Origin: Linanthus parryae
Lineage: Eukaryota > Streptophyta > Magnoliopsida > Ericales > Polemoniaceae
Assembly: GCA_023055425.1 (NCBI GenBank)
Contig: JALGPY010000009.1
Location: 20,729,775 to 20,793,774 of the forward strand
Direction: 5' to 3'
DNA length: 64,000 nt
In this document: positions 1-11,542 of the stretch, one piece after another
How positions within the stretch are numbered: position 1 is the first letter of the stretch
How the letters are laid out: the number at the start of each line of letters is the position of its first letter
Program-made: the position numbers and the translations under genes
Notes under the pieces: model-generated
Databases searched by the model: none
The model's input: only the letters and a program-made list of their open reading frames with translations
Told to the model about the DNA's origin: nothing

Positions 1-2916
1 GAGCTATCTCTGCCTTTAGGATTAGTTTTAGAATTAAATAATTGCTATTTTGTGCCTGCTATGAGCAGAAACATTATTTCTATTTCTTGTTTGGACAAGG
101 AAGGTTTTATTATTTCAATAAAGAACAATTGTTGTTCCTTTTATTTGAATAATATTCACTATTTTAGTGCGCAATTATTTAATGGACTTTATGTCCTTGA
201 TCTAAGCAATCCTGTCTACAACATTAATACCAAGCGGATTAAAATAAATGATTTAAATCCTGCTTATTTATGGCATTGTCGTTTAGGCCACATAAATGAG
301 AAACGTGTATCTAGACTCCATAAGGATGGATTACTAGACTCATTTGATTTTGAATCATATGAGACATGTGAGGCTTGTTTATTGGGTAAAATGACAAAGT
401 CCCCTTTCAATAAGAAAGGAGAGAGGACTAGTGAGCAATTGGCACTCATACATACCGATGTGTGTGGGCCATTTGCCACGCCTGCCAGGGGTGGTTATGT
501 CTACTTCATTACATTTACTGATGATTACAGTAGATATGGATTTGTGTACCTTATGAGGGCAAAATCCGAATCTTTTGAAGTGTTCAAAGAATTCAAGAAT
601 GAAGTAGAGAAGCAACTTCGCAAAAGTATCAAGGCTCTACGATCGGATCGTGGAGGAGAATACTTGAGCCAAGAGTTTGACGACTATCTTAGAGAGTGTG
701 GGATCGTGTCCCAACTCACTCCACCCGGAACGCCACAATGGAATGGCGTGTCCGAGAGGAGGAATCGAACCCTATTGGATATGGTTCGGTCTATGATGTG
801 TCAAACCGATCTTCCATTATCATTTTGGGGCTACGCTCTATTAAGTGCAGCTTTCACCATTAACCGTGTTCCATCTAAATCAGTCATGAAGACACCATAT
901 GAGATGTGGAGTGGGAGGCGTCCCACACTGTCGTTCATGAGGATTTGGGGCTGCGATGTCTATGTAAAGCGTTTACAATCAGACAAGCTAGGGCCTAAAT
1001 CGGATAAGTGTAAATTTGTGGGGTACCCTAAGGAAACTAAGGGATACTACTTCTACAATCCAACCGATAACAAAGTGTTTGTTTCTCGGACCGGCGTGTT
1101 TCTATAAAGAGAATTTGTCTCTAAAGAAGCGAGTGGGAGGAATGTGGAGCTTGAAGAAGTTCAAGAACCACAAATCACTGAACCGATTATGGAACATGAA
1201 CAGGAATCACAAGCAGTTGTGGAGCCACCTGTTCAGGTAACACAAGAGCTTCGTAGATCTAGTAGAGTGCGCCAGGAACCCGAGAGGTACGGACGTCTCG
1301 TAACTGATTCCGGTGACACGATGCTCATAGATGATGAGCCTACTACCTATGAGGAGGCCATGAGTGGCCCATACTCGCAGAAGTGGCTTGAAGCCATGAG
1401 ATCCGAGATGGAATCCATGTATACCAACAAAGTATGGACTTTGGTGGAACAACCTGATGGGGCGCGGCCCATAGGGTGCAAGTGGGTCTTCAAGAAGAAG
1501 ATCGACATGGATGGTAATGTGATTACCTATAAGGGCCGATTGGTAGCTAAAGGATTCAGACAGATTCATGGTATTGACTATGATGAAACCTTTTCACCAG
1601 TCGCTATGACCAAATCCATCCGAATCCTACTTGCAATTGCAGCATACTACGACTATGAGATTTGGCAGATGGATGTCAAAACAGCATTCCTTTATGGGAA
1701 TCTCCTCGAGGACGTGTATATGATACAGCCGGAGGGTTTTGAGGATCCAAAGCAAGCCAACAAAGTCTGTAAGCTGCAACGATCCATTTATGGATTGAAG
1801 CAAGCTTCTAGGAGTTGGAATCGACGTTTTGATGAAGTGGTCAAAGAGTTTGGCTTCATCAGAAACGAAGATGAGTCTTGTGTCTACAAGAAGGTTAGTG
1901 GGAGCTCTGTAGCTTTTCTGGTCTTGTATGTAGATGACATACTACTCATTGGAAACGACATTCCCATGCTGCAATCTGTGAAAGATTGGCTAGGAAAGTG
2001 TTTCTCAATGAAAGACTTAGGGGAAGCAGCCAATATACTCGGTATAAAGATCTATAGAGATAGATCTAAGAGGTTGCTAGGCCTAAGTCAAAGTACATAT
2101 ATTGACAAGGTGTTGAAACGGTTCAACATGCAAGATTCCAAGAAGGGATTCTTGCCCATGTCACATGGAATCACTCTTTCGAAGAGTGGTTGTCCTTCCA
2201 ATGAGATTGAGAAGGAACGCATGAGTGGGATTCCCTATGCCTCGGCCATAGGGTCTATCATGTACGCCATGTTATGTACTAGACCAGATGTGTCATATGC
2301 CTTGAGTATGACAAGCAGATACCAATCTAATCCGGGTGAGAGTCACTGGATTGCTGTCAAGAACATCCTGAAGTACTTGAGAAGAACTAAGGATGCGTTC
2401 TTGATGTTTGGCGGTGAGGAAGAATTGCGTGTAAGGGGTTACACTGATGCAAGCTTCCAAACCGACAGAGATGATTTTAGATCACAGTCGGGGTATGTGT
2501 TTTGCCTGAATGGAGCAGCGGTGAGCTGGAAGAGTTCCAAGCAAGAGACGGTGGCTGATTCTACAACAGAGGCTGAGTACATTGCTGCGAATGGCGCAGC
2601 AAAGGAGGCTGTTTGGATCAGAAAGTTTGTTTCTGAACTTGGTGTGGTCCCTAGCATTGCGGATCCAGTGGAGTTGTTCTGTGACAACACTGGGGCGATC
2701 GCGCAATCAAAGGAACCCAGATCGCACCAGAAGTCCAAGCACGTGCTCAGGAAGTTTCATCTGATTCGAGATATTATCGATAGAGGAGACGTTCGGATAT
2801 GCAAGATTCCTACAGATGATAATCTGTCAGACCCGCTTACGAAGCCTCTCACGCAGTGGAAGCATGAAGGGCACACTAGGAGTATGGGCATACGAGATGC
2901 GCCAGATTGGCTCTAG
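1..2916 (+). pseudogene. Angela copia Pol: pre-integrase, integrase, RT, RNase H (one nonsense codon)
   Basis: One continuous reading frame from base 1 to a TAG at 2914-2916, broken only by TAA at 1105-1107. Copy 2 reads GAA at the same place (near 21480), so a single G to T change explains the stop. In order: GAG pre-integrase (CRLGH, then CEACLLGKMTK), integrase core with HTDVCGP, RSDRGGEY and GVSERRNRT carrying the D, D and E; RT with QMDVKTAFLYG and the YVDD box near 1927-1938; RNase H with TDASFQ, AEYIAA and CDNTGAIA. The frame is already open at the left edge, so the GTG at 52 is not a real start. It would encode reverse transcription and integration of the element. Apart from the one stop I see no damage in the visible part. 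Confidence 0.9.
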
Positions 2917-2919
2917 TGC

Positions 2920-2930
2920 AAGTGGGAGAA
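2920..2930 (+). other. Polypurine tract of Angela copy 1
   Basis: AAGTGGGAGAA directly precedes the LTR start, as expected for the plus-strand primer of reverse transcription. The equivalent in copy 2 is AAGTGGGAGAC just before 38548. Confidence 0.8.
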
Positions 2931-4361
2931 TGTTGGAATAGATGCCCTAGAGGCAATCTAGTTTAGTATGAATTTGTATATGGCTAGAAAATTCATTTAT
3001 TATTTATTGGATATTTAATATAATGAAGTCCTTAGATTTACAATCGTGTTGTTTATCTTAAATATCCCTAGTCAAGTATAATGATTAAATGGGACAATCA
3101 TCTATAGACTAGTATGGGGTTGGATTGATATGGAGATATCATGATCCAACACATAGGTGTGCATTACGGAATGTTGCACTGGATTGACCCATCACCGAGA
3201 AGGCTACATACATGTTATGTTGAGTCACAAGTGCTTCGCGGGTACAATGGTATTGTCATCCTTAGACTTGAAGTCACTAGATATTCTAGTTGTGGATCAT
3301 TGTGATCTTGGTAGCGTTAAACGCTACACCGTAACTGGGTAGTTATAAAGGCGTGTACTGGATACAATGAGAAGCAAGCTTAGAGATCGTAGTGGACGTA
3401 GAGAGGATTTGCCCCTCCCACATAACGGGAGCAAATATCCTAGGCCACTCGAAGGATAGTGCTTATAGAATGTCTGGCCAGACTCAAATAAATCAATATA
3501 TGGGATATTGATGTTATTTGCACGAATAAGGCTATTCCATGGATCGAGAAACTAGGGATTGGATATACGAGTGTGACTTGTATGTCTCGTGTCCAATCCG
3601 GATATGGAGGCAAAGGGATGAGACAATTACTTGTACAAGGTTGTCTAGATGACTATTCTATTAGTTGGCTAGAATGGATGTTTTGCTAGAAACCGCTCCA
3701 TATTAGCAAAGAGTTGCTACCAACTAGATAGAACCTATGGGGTCACACGCTATATAGAGTTGTACTAGATTTGGGAATTAATTAATTGGATTAATTAATT
3801 AGAAGGATCACTTTGCAAACCCTTGCAAACTTAGTAGGGACTAATTTGCAAGGAAGGGACTGAATTGAATTCTAGTAGGACTAGAATAAGTCCTTTAGGT
3901 AGTTAACAAGGAGTTGTTGGACTATATAAAGGACCCTCCTTCCTTCCTTCCATATAACTTATGCTCTAAAGAGAACATAACAAGAGTGGGAGAGAACAAA
4001 GGAGAGAGAGCAAGCAACAAAGGAGGCCGACGCCCCCCTTGCCGCCGCCCTCACCCCGTCGGCCAAAGAGAGGGCCGAGCCCCTTCTTTTTGTCTCGTTT
4101 TGCGTGATTCCTTCACCCTCCTCTCATTCCGGGCTAGCGCCAAGGAGATTGGAGATCTAGGATCAACTCTAGGCGTGGATCAACTATAGAGAACGTGACA
4201 CTATTCGCGTTTGAAGTCATCAAGGAGAACCCAAAGGTGTGTTTATGATTTCTTACCTTCACTATCGTTATGCATCTAGACTTGTGATCCTTGGAGGGTT
4301 TTGCATGGTTATTTGTTTGATTATGCTTCGGTTTGCGCGATCCATGAATCAAAACCCTACA
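2931..4361 (+). repeat. 3' LTR of Angela copy 1 (1431 bp)
   Basis: Bounded by TGTTGGAATA and AAACCCTACA, following the polypurine tract. The same LTR recurs at 16252-17656, 38548-41991 (split), 53008-54430 (minus) and 62246-62977 (truncated). A promoter-like TATATAAAGG motif is at about 3923, before the proposed R region. Small open frames inside have no coding signature. Confidence 0.85.
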
Positions 4362-4811
4362 CTTCTGCGTAGCCTTCGTCGGGATCTGGGCGCTGTCTTT
4401 GAGTTCGCCGGTTGCAGACCCTTCAAGGACATCACCAACATTGAATCCATCACTTAGAGCTTCAATCTTGCTAGCATCAAGGAGAACTGGAAAGAGAGCA
4501 GTTCCCTTGGAGGTCTCTTCCTCAGACCCGTCGACAACCATTTCGACAGAGCATTCATTCAACGTCCCTTGCTGCTGGTGGGTGATGACGGAGCCCTGGA
4601 GTTTAGCGTAGCCTTCCTCCAAGACTGTTAGGCGAACATCGACGGCGGCTAGGTCAGGCGGCTGCTGTGGTTGCTGAACCTGTGAAGCAGCGAACGCGGC
4701 TTCGAGAGCACCCAACCGTGTTTCAATATTTTGTACCAATGTCTGCAGACCTTGGACCGAAGTTTTTAGATCTGTGATGGCGGCGAGGATGAGTGTGAGG
4801 TTGTCTGACAT
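4362..4811 (-). pseudogene. gag-like N-terminal fragment, minus strand, cut by the Angela insertion
   Basis: Reading leftwards from ATG at 4811, the frame encodes MSDNLTLILAAITDLK, then a heptad-like stretch (LQTLVQNIETRLGALEAAF), a Gln/Pro patch and an acidic segment. This composition is common at the amino end of plant retrotransposon gag proteins. It sits just downstream (on the minus strand) of an LTR-like block ending at 4859. The frame runs on into the Angela LTR beyond 4361, but that extension is chance. No capsid or zinc-knuckle motif is left, so the family is not certain; it could also be part of a non-autonomous element. Confidence 0.45.
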
Positions 4812-4858
4812 CGCGTTTCACCGGTTGATGACGGTGAAGCTCAATGAAAGCGCCAATT

Positions 4859-5216
4859 TGTTACCAGAAAGGTAACGGGGTTGACGATTTTGCGAAAATC
4901 GACAAAACTTGACCACGTAGCTTATAGCCTACGGCGCTTTTCCTAAAAATCTACTAGTTGACCGAACAAAGATTTCATTCAATAATCAATTCATTCGATG
5001 AAAATAAACTGAAGAGTACAAGTGTTTAAATAGACGAAACAAACCTAACCCTAGACAGTTCGACCTAACGGGCTCGGCCCAATCTTCTAACTAATTAAAT
5101 AAATAAACAACTAATAAATAATACTAAATAACAATTAAATAAATAATTAATAATAATACGCATCCGTATACTCTGGCTCATCACGGTATGGCGGTGTCGT
5201 GCGTCTTCCCGTATCA
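4859..5216 (-). repeat. Putative LTR of the minus-strand element (about 358 bp)
   Basis: On the minus strand the block starts TGATACGGGAAGACG at 5216 and ends CTTTCTGGTAACA at 4859, giving TG...CA ends. It is followed by AATTGGCGCTTTCATTG, which is placed like a primer-binding site, 48 bases before the gag-like ATG. The second LTR is not in the window, so the boundaries are inferred from termini only. Confidence 0.45.
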
Positions 5217-5948
5217 GTGAGAGAGGGAAAGAAGGACAAGGAGGGAGAGAAAGTAAGGTTTGCATATTCTGGTTGTCATTTATGCATGGTGAGGTGAGTA
5301 TTGAAGGATTTTAGTATGTGCAAGGGAAACTAGTTGGCTTTCAAATAGAATGATCTATTATATGGTTTTGCGAAATAATATAATGTGACTTCATTGATTT
5401 TAAAATTACTGTTAGCTGGTTGATTTACCCAATATAATATGTTCTTTTGGGTAAGATTTATACATAAACGAGAGCTAGATGGGCAAGTACTCTAGGCGAT
5501 GCTTGGGGGAGATGTAACCCTCTCGCAATGGTTCGAGCAAAACTTCTTTTCAATAAAAGTATGTTTCTGTTCATGTGTGAGTACTTGGGTTTGATTTTCT
5601 ATTTTTAGCAAAAACTATAGTTTTGCACTTTTTTTTAGATGATGTTAATGACATTGGGTGACTGGTGTAAAATTATGTTGTTGATAAATTTTGCGCAATG
5701 TAATTTGCCCTTTTACTGTGGCACCTTATTCAGCGAGGAGTGTTCCTCTTAGATGATGGGTTGATAGAAGAATGGAGTTTGTATTGTTTGTTTGAAAGTG
5801 CCATAATGGTTGATAACTCAAATTTGTTTTTATTATATACGGTTGACTCTAAATTCAGGCGGACTAATGTGTATTTTCCGGCTAAATGCCATAAAATGTG
5901 ATGCTGTTGGCAGAGTATATATTCTCTTTCGCAAATGTTGATTCTAAA
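5217..5948. other. Non-coding DNA, no feature recognised
   Basis: AT-rich sequence with a purine-rich start (5217-5255). I find no open frame with protein-like composition, no terminal repeats and no RNA gene. An isolated CAGCGAGGAGTG near 5731 weakly resembles the core of the minisatellite that follows. Confidence 0.5.
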
Positions 5949-6120
5949 CTGTACTAGGCGAGGTGATTTCCGTCTAATACTGGTGATTCCATGCTGTATT
6001 CGGCGAGGTGATTTCCGTCTAATACTGGTGATTCCATGCTGTATTCGGCGAGGTGATTTCCGTAAAATACTGGTGATTCCATGTTGTATTCGGCGAGGTG
6101 ATTTCTGTCTAGTACAAGTA
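5949..6120 (+). repeat. 45-bp tandem repeat, about 3.8 copies
   Basis: Units start at 5949, 5994, 6039 and 6084. Each contains the core CGGCGAGGTGATTTCCGT followed by AATACTGGTGATTCCATG, with one to four changes between units. The period is a multiple of three, which produces apparent open frames on both strands; I do not regard them as genes. Confidence 0.9.
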
Positions 6121-6221
6121 ATAAGTATGTGTAGAGGTGCCAGACTGGTTGACATTAAAAACTGTAATTTTATCGTAAAATTGATTTTTATTATTAAAAG
6201 TGTGATCGGGTCTTTATAGTG

Positions 6222-7006
6222 GTGATGCAGGACACTTGTTCAGAGATTGTCCACACAAGAAAAGCAAGAACTTTCAGAAGAAAGATCATGATAGAAGAAA
6301 GAAAGCAATGATAGCTTCATGGAGTGATTCAGATACATCAAGTGACTCTGAATCTGAAGAAGAACATGCCAACCTATGCTTCATGGCAAAGCATGATGAA
6401 TGTTTTGAAAAGAACATTGAGGTAATGGTAAATTGCTAGATTTCAAAACCAACAGAATCCCTCTCTGATTATCTTAGAAAAATGCTTTTAAATGAAGAGG
6501 ACTATGTGAAGGAAATAAGAGTTTTGAAAGAAAAAGTTCATGAGCAAGCAAAAGAAAATTTACATCTTGTTTGTCTAAATCAGAATATTGAAATCTCTCT
6601 GAAGAAAACTGACAGTGATTTCAAGGCCTTGAAATCCAGTTTTAAAGCCTTGAAAACACAAGTCAAGGAAGTAGGCACTGAGAACTCTCTCTTGAGTGAT
6701 AGCATTGTTAATCTAAGACATCAAGTTGATGAATTGGATAAACAAAAGAATACTCTGGCTGAGAAACTTCAAGAATCTAAATTGGCCAAAACCAAACTTG
6801 CAGGGTCTGAACACAACTTGAACTTGATTCTTGGAGGTAGCTTAAAGTCTGAACAGAAAACATGTATTGGATACAATGAAAATTTTCCAAAGAAAAACAA
6901 TACCAGATTTGTGAAAGATGGAAGCAAAACTTCTCCTAAGTGTCATTACTGCAATAAAATTTGTCATGTTAAAATGACTTGTCCTTTTAGAAGAAGAGAT
7001 CCTTAA
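6222..7006 (+). pseudogene. SIRE gag C-terminal part with coiled coil and zinc knuckle
   Basis: Starts mid zinc knuckle (GDAGHLFRDCPHKK), then a lysine-rich and Ser/Asp/Glu-rich tail (SDSDTSSDSESEEE). After an in-frame TAG near 6437 a second segment (6482-7006) is a long coiled coil rich in Leu, Lys and Glu. It ends in CHYCNKICHVKMTC, a CX2CX4HX4C knuckle. This would be the nucleocapsid region that packages element RNA. Open in two pieces, otherwise broken. Confidence 0.75.
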
Positions 7007-7158
7007 ATTATGAGGAACACTTTTTCCTTTCAACTCAAAGGACAAGTTAGACAGATTTTGGTTCCTAAAGGGGTTAGACCATCTAACATGGTTGACACCT
7101 GAAAATGAATCTAAATTCAGCACTTGGTCTAACAGCTGGGTAAAGAAGTGAATGGTGT

Positions 7159-7950
7159 TTGCAGGATGTCACCAAGACCAAAGAGCATAAATGGTTTATG
7201 GATAGTGGTTTCTCAACACACATGAGTGGAAAGAGATTTCTATTCTCATATCTGAAAGAGCAATCAGAAGGATCAATTACACTTGGTGACAAACGCAAAT
7301 GTAACATTCTTGGTATTGTGTATCTCAACTTTGTGAAAATGGAAATAAGGTTATCTTTGATAAAGAGAAGTGTGTGGTGCAGAATGAGAAATCTGGCAAT
7401 TGCATCCTCACAGCCTCTAGATCAAACAATGTTTATACTTTTCAAACTAACAAAGTTGCAGGTGAAAACTTGAAGTGTCTCAAGGCCTTGAAAGAAGATT
7501 CAAATCTTTGGTACAGAAAGTTGGGACATATTAGCTTGCATACCTTGAACAAGTTGGTTTCCAAGAACTTAGTAAGAGGCTTACCCTCTATCAAGTTCAA
7601 AGTTGAAGAAGTATGCAAACTATATTTTTAATAGCAAACTATATTTTTAATAGGTGCTTGATCAGACCTATTCTTAAGAAGACTCCCTATGAGTTGTTCA
7701 AAGGAAAAATCCAAACATTTCTTAGTTCAAACCATTTGGTTGTACTTGTTTTGTCCACAATAATGGTAAGGATAACCTTGGTAAGTTTGATGCAAGAAGT
7801 GATGAAGGTATTTTTCATGGCTATTCACAGACAAGCAAAGCCTATAGAGTTTATAACAAGAGAACCAAGCTTGTTGAAGAAAGCATTCATGTTATTTTTT
7901 ATGAAAGCTATGATGGTTCTTTGAGTGATTGTTTTGCAGATCTCAATATG
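7159..7950 (+). pseudogene. SIRE protease, pre-integrase and integrase remnant (core deleted)
   Basis: Protease signature WFMDSGFSTHMSGK (DSG at about 7201-7209) is followed in shifting frames by a pre-integrase segment (LWYRKLGHISLHTLNKLV, 7507-7560). The frame then jumps to FNRCLIRPILKKTPYELFKG, the carboxy end of the integrase domain. The whole DDE core is missing. The deletion point carries a tandem 19-bp duplication (7615-7633 and 7634-7652). Multiple frameshifts; not functional. Confidence 0.75.
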
Positions 7951-8229
7951 AACAAGCATGATTCAGATACTGAATAAGAATCCTCAAAAGGATCCAAGGA
8001 AATTTCATAGGAACAAGACATGCATTTTCAAGGCCTTCAAACAAAGGTTCAAATCCTTGAAACATAATCTCCTGATAAAACAGGAGAACAAGCTACTTCT
8101 TCAAGTTCTCAGAGATTTGAGAAGAAACTGAAGAGCCTGAACCATGGACACCAAGAAAGAGATTCAAATATCTCTCATCTCATCCTTCTGATAACATTAT
8201 TTCTGATACAACCACTGGTACACAAACCA

Positions 8230-11200
8230 TATCACAGTTGAAAAATCTCTGTGCTTTTAATGCTTTCATTTCTCTTGTAGAGCCTAAAACTGTGGAGGAA
8301 GCATCACAAGAAGCAGACTGGATTATAGCTATGCAAAGTGAACTCAATTAGTTTGAAAGGAACAAGGTATGGAATCTAGTTCCTCCACCAAGAAATCAGA
8401 CTGTCATTGGCGCCAGATGGGTATTGAGAAATGTTGATTCAAAGACCCTTGAATGTGTTTTGATTGGTAATTGTTTTGAGTGATGAAAGACAAAGACATA
8501 AGAAGCAAAGTATTTCAGTGACTTCAAAGCCTTGAGGTACTGACAAAAATTCAAAGCCTTGAGAGTTGTTTTATTCTGCTATATGTTCTAACAGTTCTGT
8601 GTTGCAAATTGGATATCTGATTATACAGATCAAGGATTTACTGCATATACATAGAGATTACACTATTTATATATCTAACACAATTGCAGATGATCAAAAC
8701 AGGAAGAATCAAAGTTATCTGGGTTTAAATTTGAATATCTGTGAAGCAGGTTCAGAGCTCCAAGGCCTTGAGATGTGTCTTTAGCTGCTGACAGTTTTAA
8801 AGAACTAAGTTGATTCTTTCTTGCAGGTTGTGATTCTTAGTGTTGTGATTATTTACTGATTTCTAAGAGTCTTAAACTTTTTTTTCATGATTTATATGTA
8901 TTAGAAGTTATACAGATTATTGTTCTAATCTGTTAACCAGATTTATCATAAACTGGATAACCAAACAGTTATAGCACTGTTATCTTCTTGGATTTTGTTA
9001 TTTCTGTATTCGAATGCTGTTGCAAGGCTGTTAAACGTGTAGGAGCAATCTCAACAAACTCCAACGGATATCCACTTAGAGCTGTTTGAATTTCAGTTGA
9101 AAACAGAAAGAGGATTTGTAGGAACTTAAATCCTAAAATCTCTCAATTAGTTGCAGTTGTGGATAAAAGAGACTGGTTTGAATTTTGAAGGAGAGAGAGG
9201 CTTGCAGAATACTCAGAAAGGTGTGACAAATTCGTGGGAGATCATTCATTCAAACACACAAACATTCAATCTTCAATCCAGATTCCAGAAGATCAAATCA
9301 ATCCAGTTTCCAGAAGAACACTTCCAGGCTTCAACAGCTTATCTTTTCTACTGTGTTCTTCACTTGTACTTTAATCTGTGTATCTTTAGATTATCTTAAA
9401 CCTCACTTAACCTAGTGGTTGTTTGTTCAAGTGAACAAAAAGAGGTTCTTGTTAGCTCAACAGTTAGTAGCTGGAATTAGATAGGTTTGGAACCACAAGA
9501 TGTATAGGTGTAAGGAAAATCACTTAGGCTTGAAGATCTAGGGCTGTATCTGTGTGAGTAATAAGAAGTGTTTGCCCAATCCTGGTGGGATTAGATCCCT
9601 CAGGTAGAGATTAGGTCCATTGGGACTGAACTCTATAAACTGCTTCGTGGTCTTTACTTTACAGTTTGATTATTATCTGCTGCATACTACTCAAATCAAA
9701 CTAGGGTTCAAAAGCTGTTTAGAATTGTTTACAGTTCAAGGCCTTGAAGCTTTCTATTTTGCCTTTGAAAGTTTCAGACAGTTTACTAAAATCTCAAGGC
9801 CTTGAGATTTGAGTTTCACATAAAGTTATTCTGTTAAACTTTGATTTTGAAAAAAGTTTCCATACTCTATTCAACTCCCCCCCCCCCTTCTAGAGTATTT
9901 AGGTCCTGTATTTAGTCTACATTACACACTTTCAAGAAACAAGTTAGATGAGAATGGAAAGGTAATCTGGAACAAAGCTAGATTTAACTCAAGGCTACAA
10001 TCAAGAAGAAGGTATTGACTATGAAGAAACTTTTGCTCCTGTTGCCAGGTTAGAAGTAATTAAAATTTTACTTGCATTTGCATCTCACAAAAACATGAAA
10101 CTATTTCAAATGGATGTGAAGTGTGCTTTTCTAAATGGCTATCTACATGAAGAAGTGTGTGTTGCTCAACCTCCTGGTTTTGAAAATGACTAGTTCCAGA
10201 TCATGTTTACAAACTTGACAAAGCTCTTTATGGTTTAAAACAAGCTCCAAGAGCTTGGTATGAAATATTGTCAAAGTTTCCACTTGAAAATGATTTCAAA
10301 ATAGGATTGGTAGACAAAACCCTTTTCATAAAGACTCATGAGAAAGATATGATTGTAGTTCAGATTTATGTTAATGATATTCTGTTTGGAGCTACTAATG
10401 ACCTTCTGTGCGAGGAATTCTCAAGTCTTATGAGCAGGGAATTTGAAATGAGCTTGATGGGAGAATTAAACTTTTTCCTTGGACTTCAAATTCATCAGAT
10501 GAAGAAGGGCATATTCCTACATCAAAGCAAGTAAAATATGTCTCAATCCAAAGAGATTAAGACTCCCATGAGTTCTACATTGTCCTTAGACAAGGACGAA
10601 TCTGGTAAGAGTGTGAATGTGAAAGAGTATAGAGGAATGATTGGGTCATTACTCTACCTCACTGCTAGCAGACAGATGTTTTGTTCAGTGTGTGCATGTG
10701 TGCTAGATTTCAAGCTGATCCTAAAGAATCACACTTGAATGCAGTTAAAAGAATTTTTAAATATCTAAATGGTACCAATGACTTGGAGCTTTGGAATCCT
10801 AAACATTCTAACTTCTCTTTGTGTGGCTATTCAGATGCTGATTTTGCAGGATATAAAGTTAACACAACGAGTACAACAAGGTTCTATCATCTTTAATCAG
10901 CAGGCTTTTTAAAGAAGCAAAACTTAGTTGCACTATCAACAGCTGAAGCTCAATACATAGCAGTTGGAGCTTGTTGTTCTCAAGTACTATAGAAAGCACA
11001 GCAAATGAGAGGTCTTGGATTTGATTTCAGAGATACACCTATCAAGTGTGAGAACACAAGTGCAATATCAATTACAAAGAATCCAGTTTAGCATTCAAGA
11101 ACAAAGCACATTTATGTTAGACATCACTTCATCAGAGATCATGCAGAGAAAGGTGATTTTGTTCTTGAATTTGTTTCTACTAACTTGAAATTTGCATATA

Positions 11201-11265
11201 TCTTCACTAAACCACTACCAGATGAAAGATTATCAGCCTTAAAAGTAAGACTGCATGTTAATTAG
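8230..11265 (+). pseudogene. SIRE RT and RNase H remnant, split by a solo LTR
   Basis: RT begins before the insertion (EEASQEADWIIAMQSEL, then VIGARWVL up to 8431). It resumes at 9940 ([16 protein letters not shown], then [11 protein letters not shown] and KALYGLKQAPRAWYE). The active-site box at about 10366-10380 reads YVND instead of YVDD. RNase H follows (GYSDADFAG, later KHIYVRHHFIRD near 11104) and ends about 11265. Stop codons at 8349, 10190, 10532 and elsewhere, plus frameshifts, show it is dead. Confidence 0.8.
8432..9934 (+). repeat. Solo LTR of a SIRE-like element (1503 bp) with 5-bp TSD
   Basis: Inserted inside the RT codons of the surrounding SIRE element. Ends are TGTTGATTC and ACACTTTCA. 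The five bases AGAAA at 8427-8431 are repeated at 9935-9939, and removing the insert rejoins RT coding sequence. Shares with the other SIRE LTRs a poly-C tract before CTAGAGTATT (about 9878-9897) and several CAAGGCCTTG palindromes. No internal coding region, so it is a solo LTR left by LTR-LTR recombination. Confidence 0.85.
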
Positions 11266-11542
11266 TCAATAATTCTGGATATTTCAATGTTGGGTGTTAT
11301 CTTTGTAGATAATTGCTCAATGTTGCCCCTCAATTTTGAAAAACTCATTTTGAGCCAAAATAATATTATATCTTTTATTTCCAACGGCGCACACAATTTT
11401 GAATCTTTTTTATTTATCAGATCTTCAAATATCAGAGAAAATATTTACTTTCCTTTTCAAACTGAAACTCTCTTCTATTTATCTCCTTCTTTCTTTATCT
11501 CCTTCGTATCTATCCTACCTCTCTCTTCTTCTCCAAACCCTA
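11266..11542 (+). other. SIRE spacer and leader before the extra ORF
   Basis: Non-coding bridge between RNase H and the extra ORF. The last part is pyrimidine-rich (CTCTCTTCTTCTCCAAACCC just before ATG at 11543), like a plant 5' leader, which suggests the downstream ORF had its own transcript start or splice acceptor. That is inference. Confidence 0.4.

Larger units (their letters stand above)
1..4361 (+). mobile_element. Angela-type Ty1/copia retrotransposon, copy 1 (3' part)
   Basis: The window opens inside integrase-proximal pol, runs through RT and RNase H, then a polypurine tract and a complete 3' LTR. The LTR begins TGTTGGAATAGATGCCCTAGAGGCAAT, in pieces close to the Angela/BARE LTR start, and ends AAACCCTACA. 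The 5' LTR, gag and protease lie outside the window. It appears inserted in a minus-strand element whose gag starts again right after 4361; the left target-site duplicate is not visible. A second copy of the family is at 16252-41991. Confidence 0.85.

Noticed and set aside
1144..2916. Separate gene starting at 1144
   Set aside because: Same frame as the upstream segment, starts at GTG and is separated only by a point nonsense codon; one broken Pol.
4134..4361. Extension of the minus-strand gag-like frame into the Angela LTR
   Set aside because: The LTR end at 4361 is a clear insertion boundary; the rest is chance reading.
5935..6219. Open frames on both strands across the 45-bp repeat
   Set aside because: Repeat artefact; no homology or start context.
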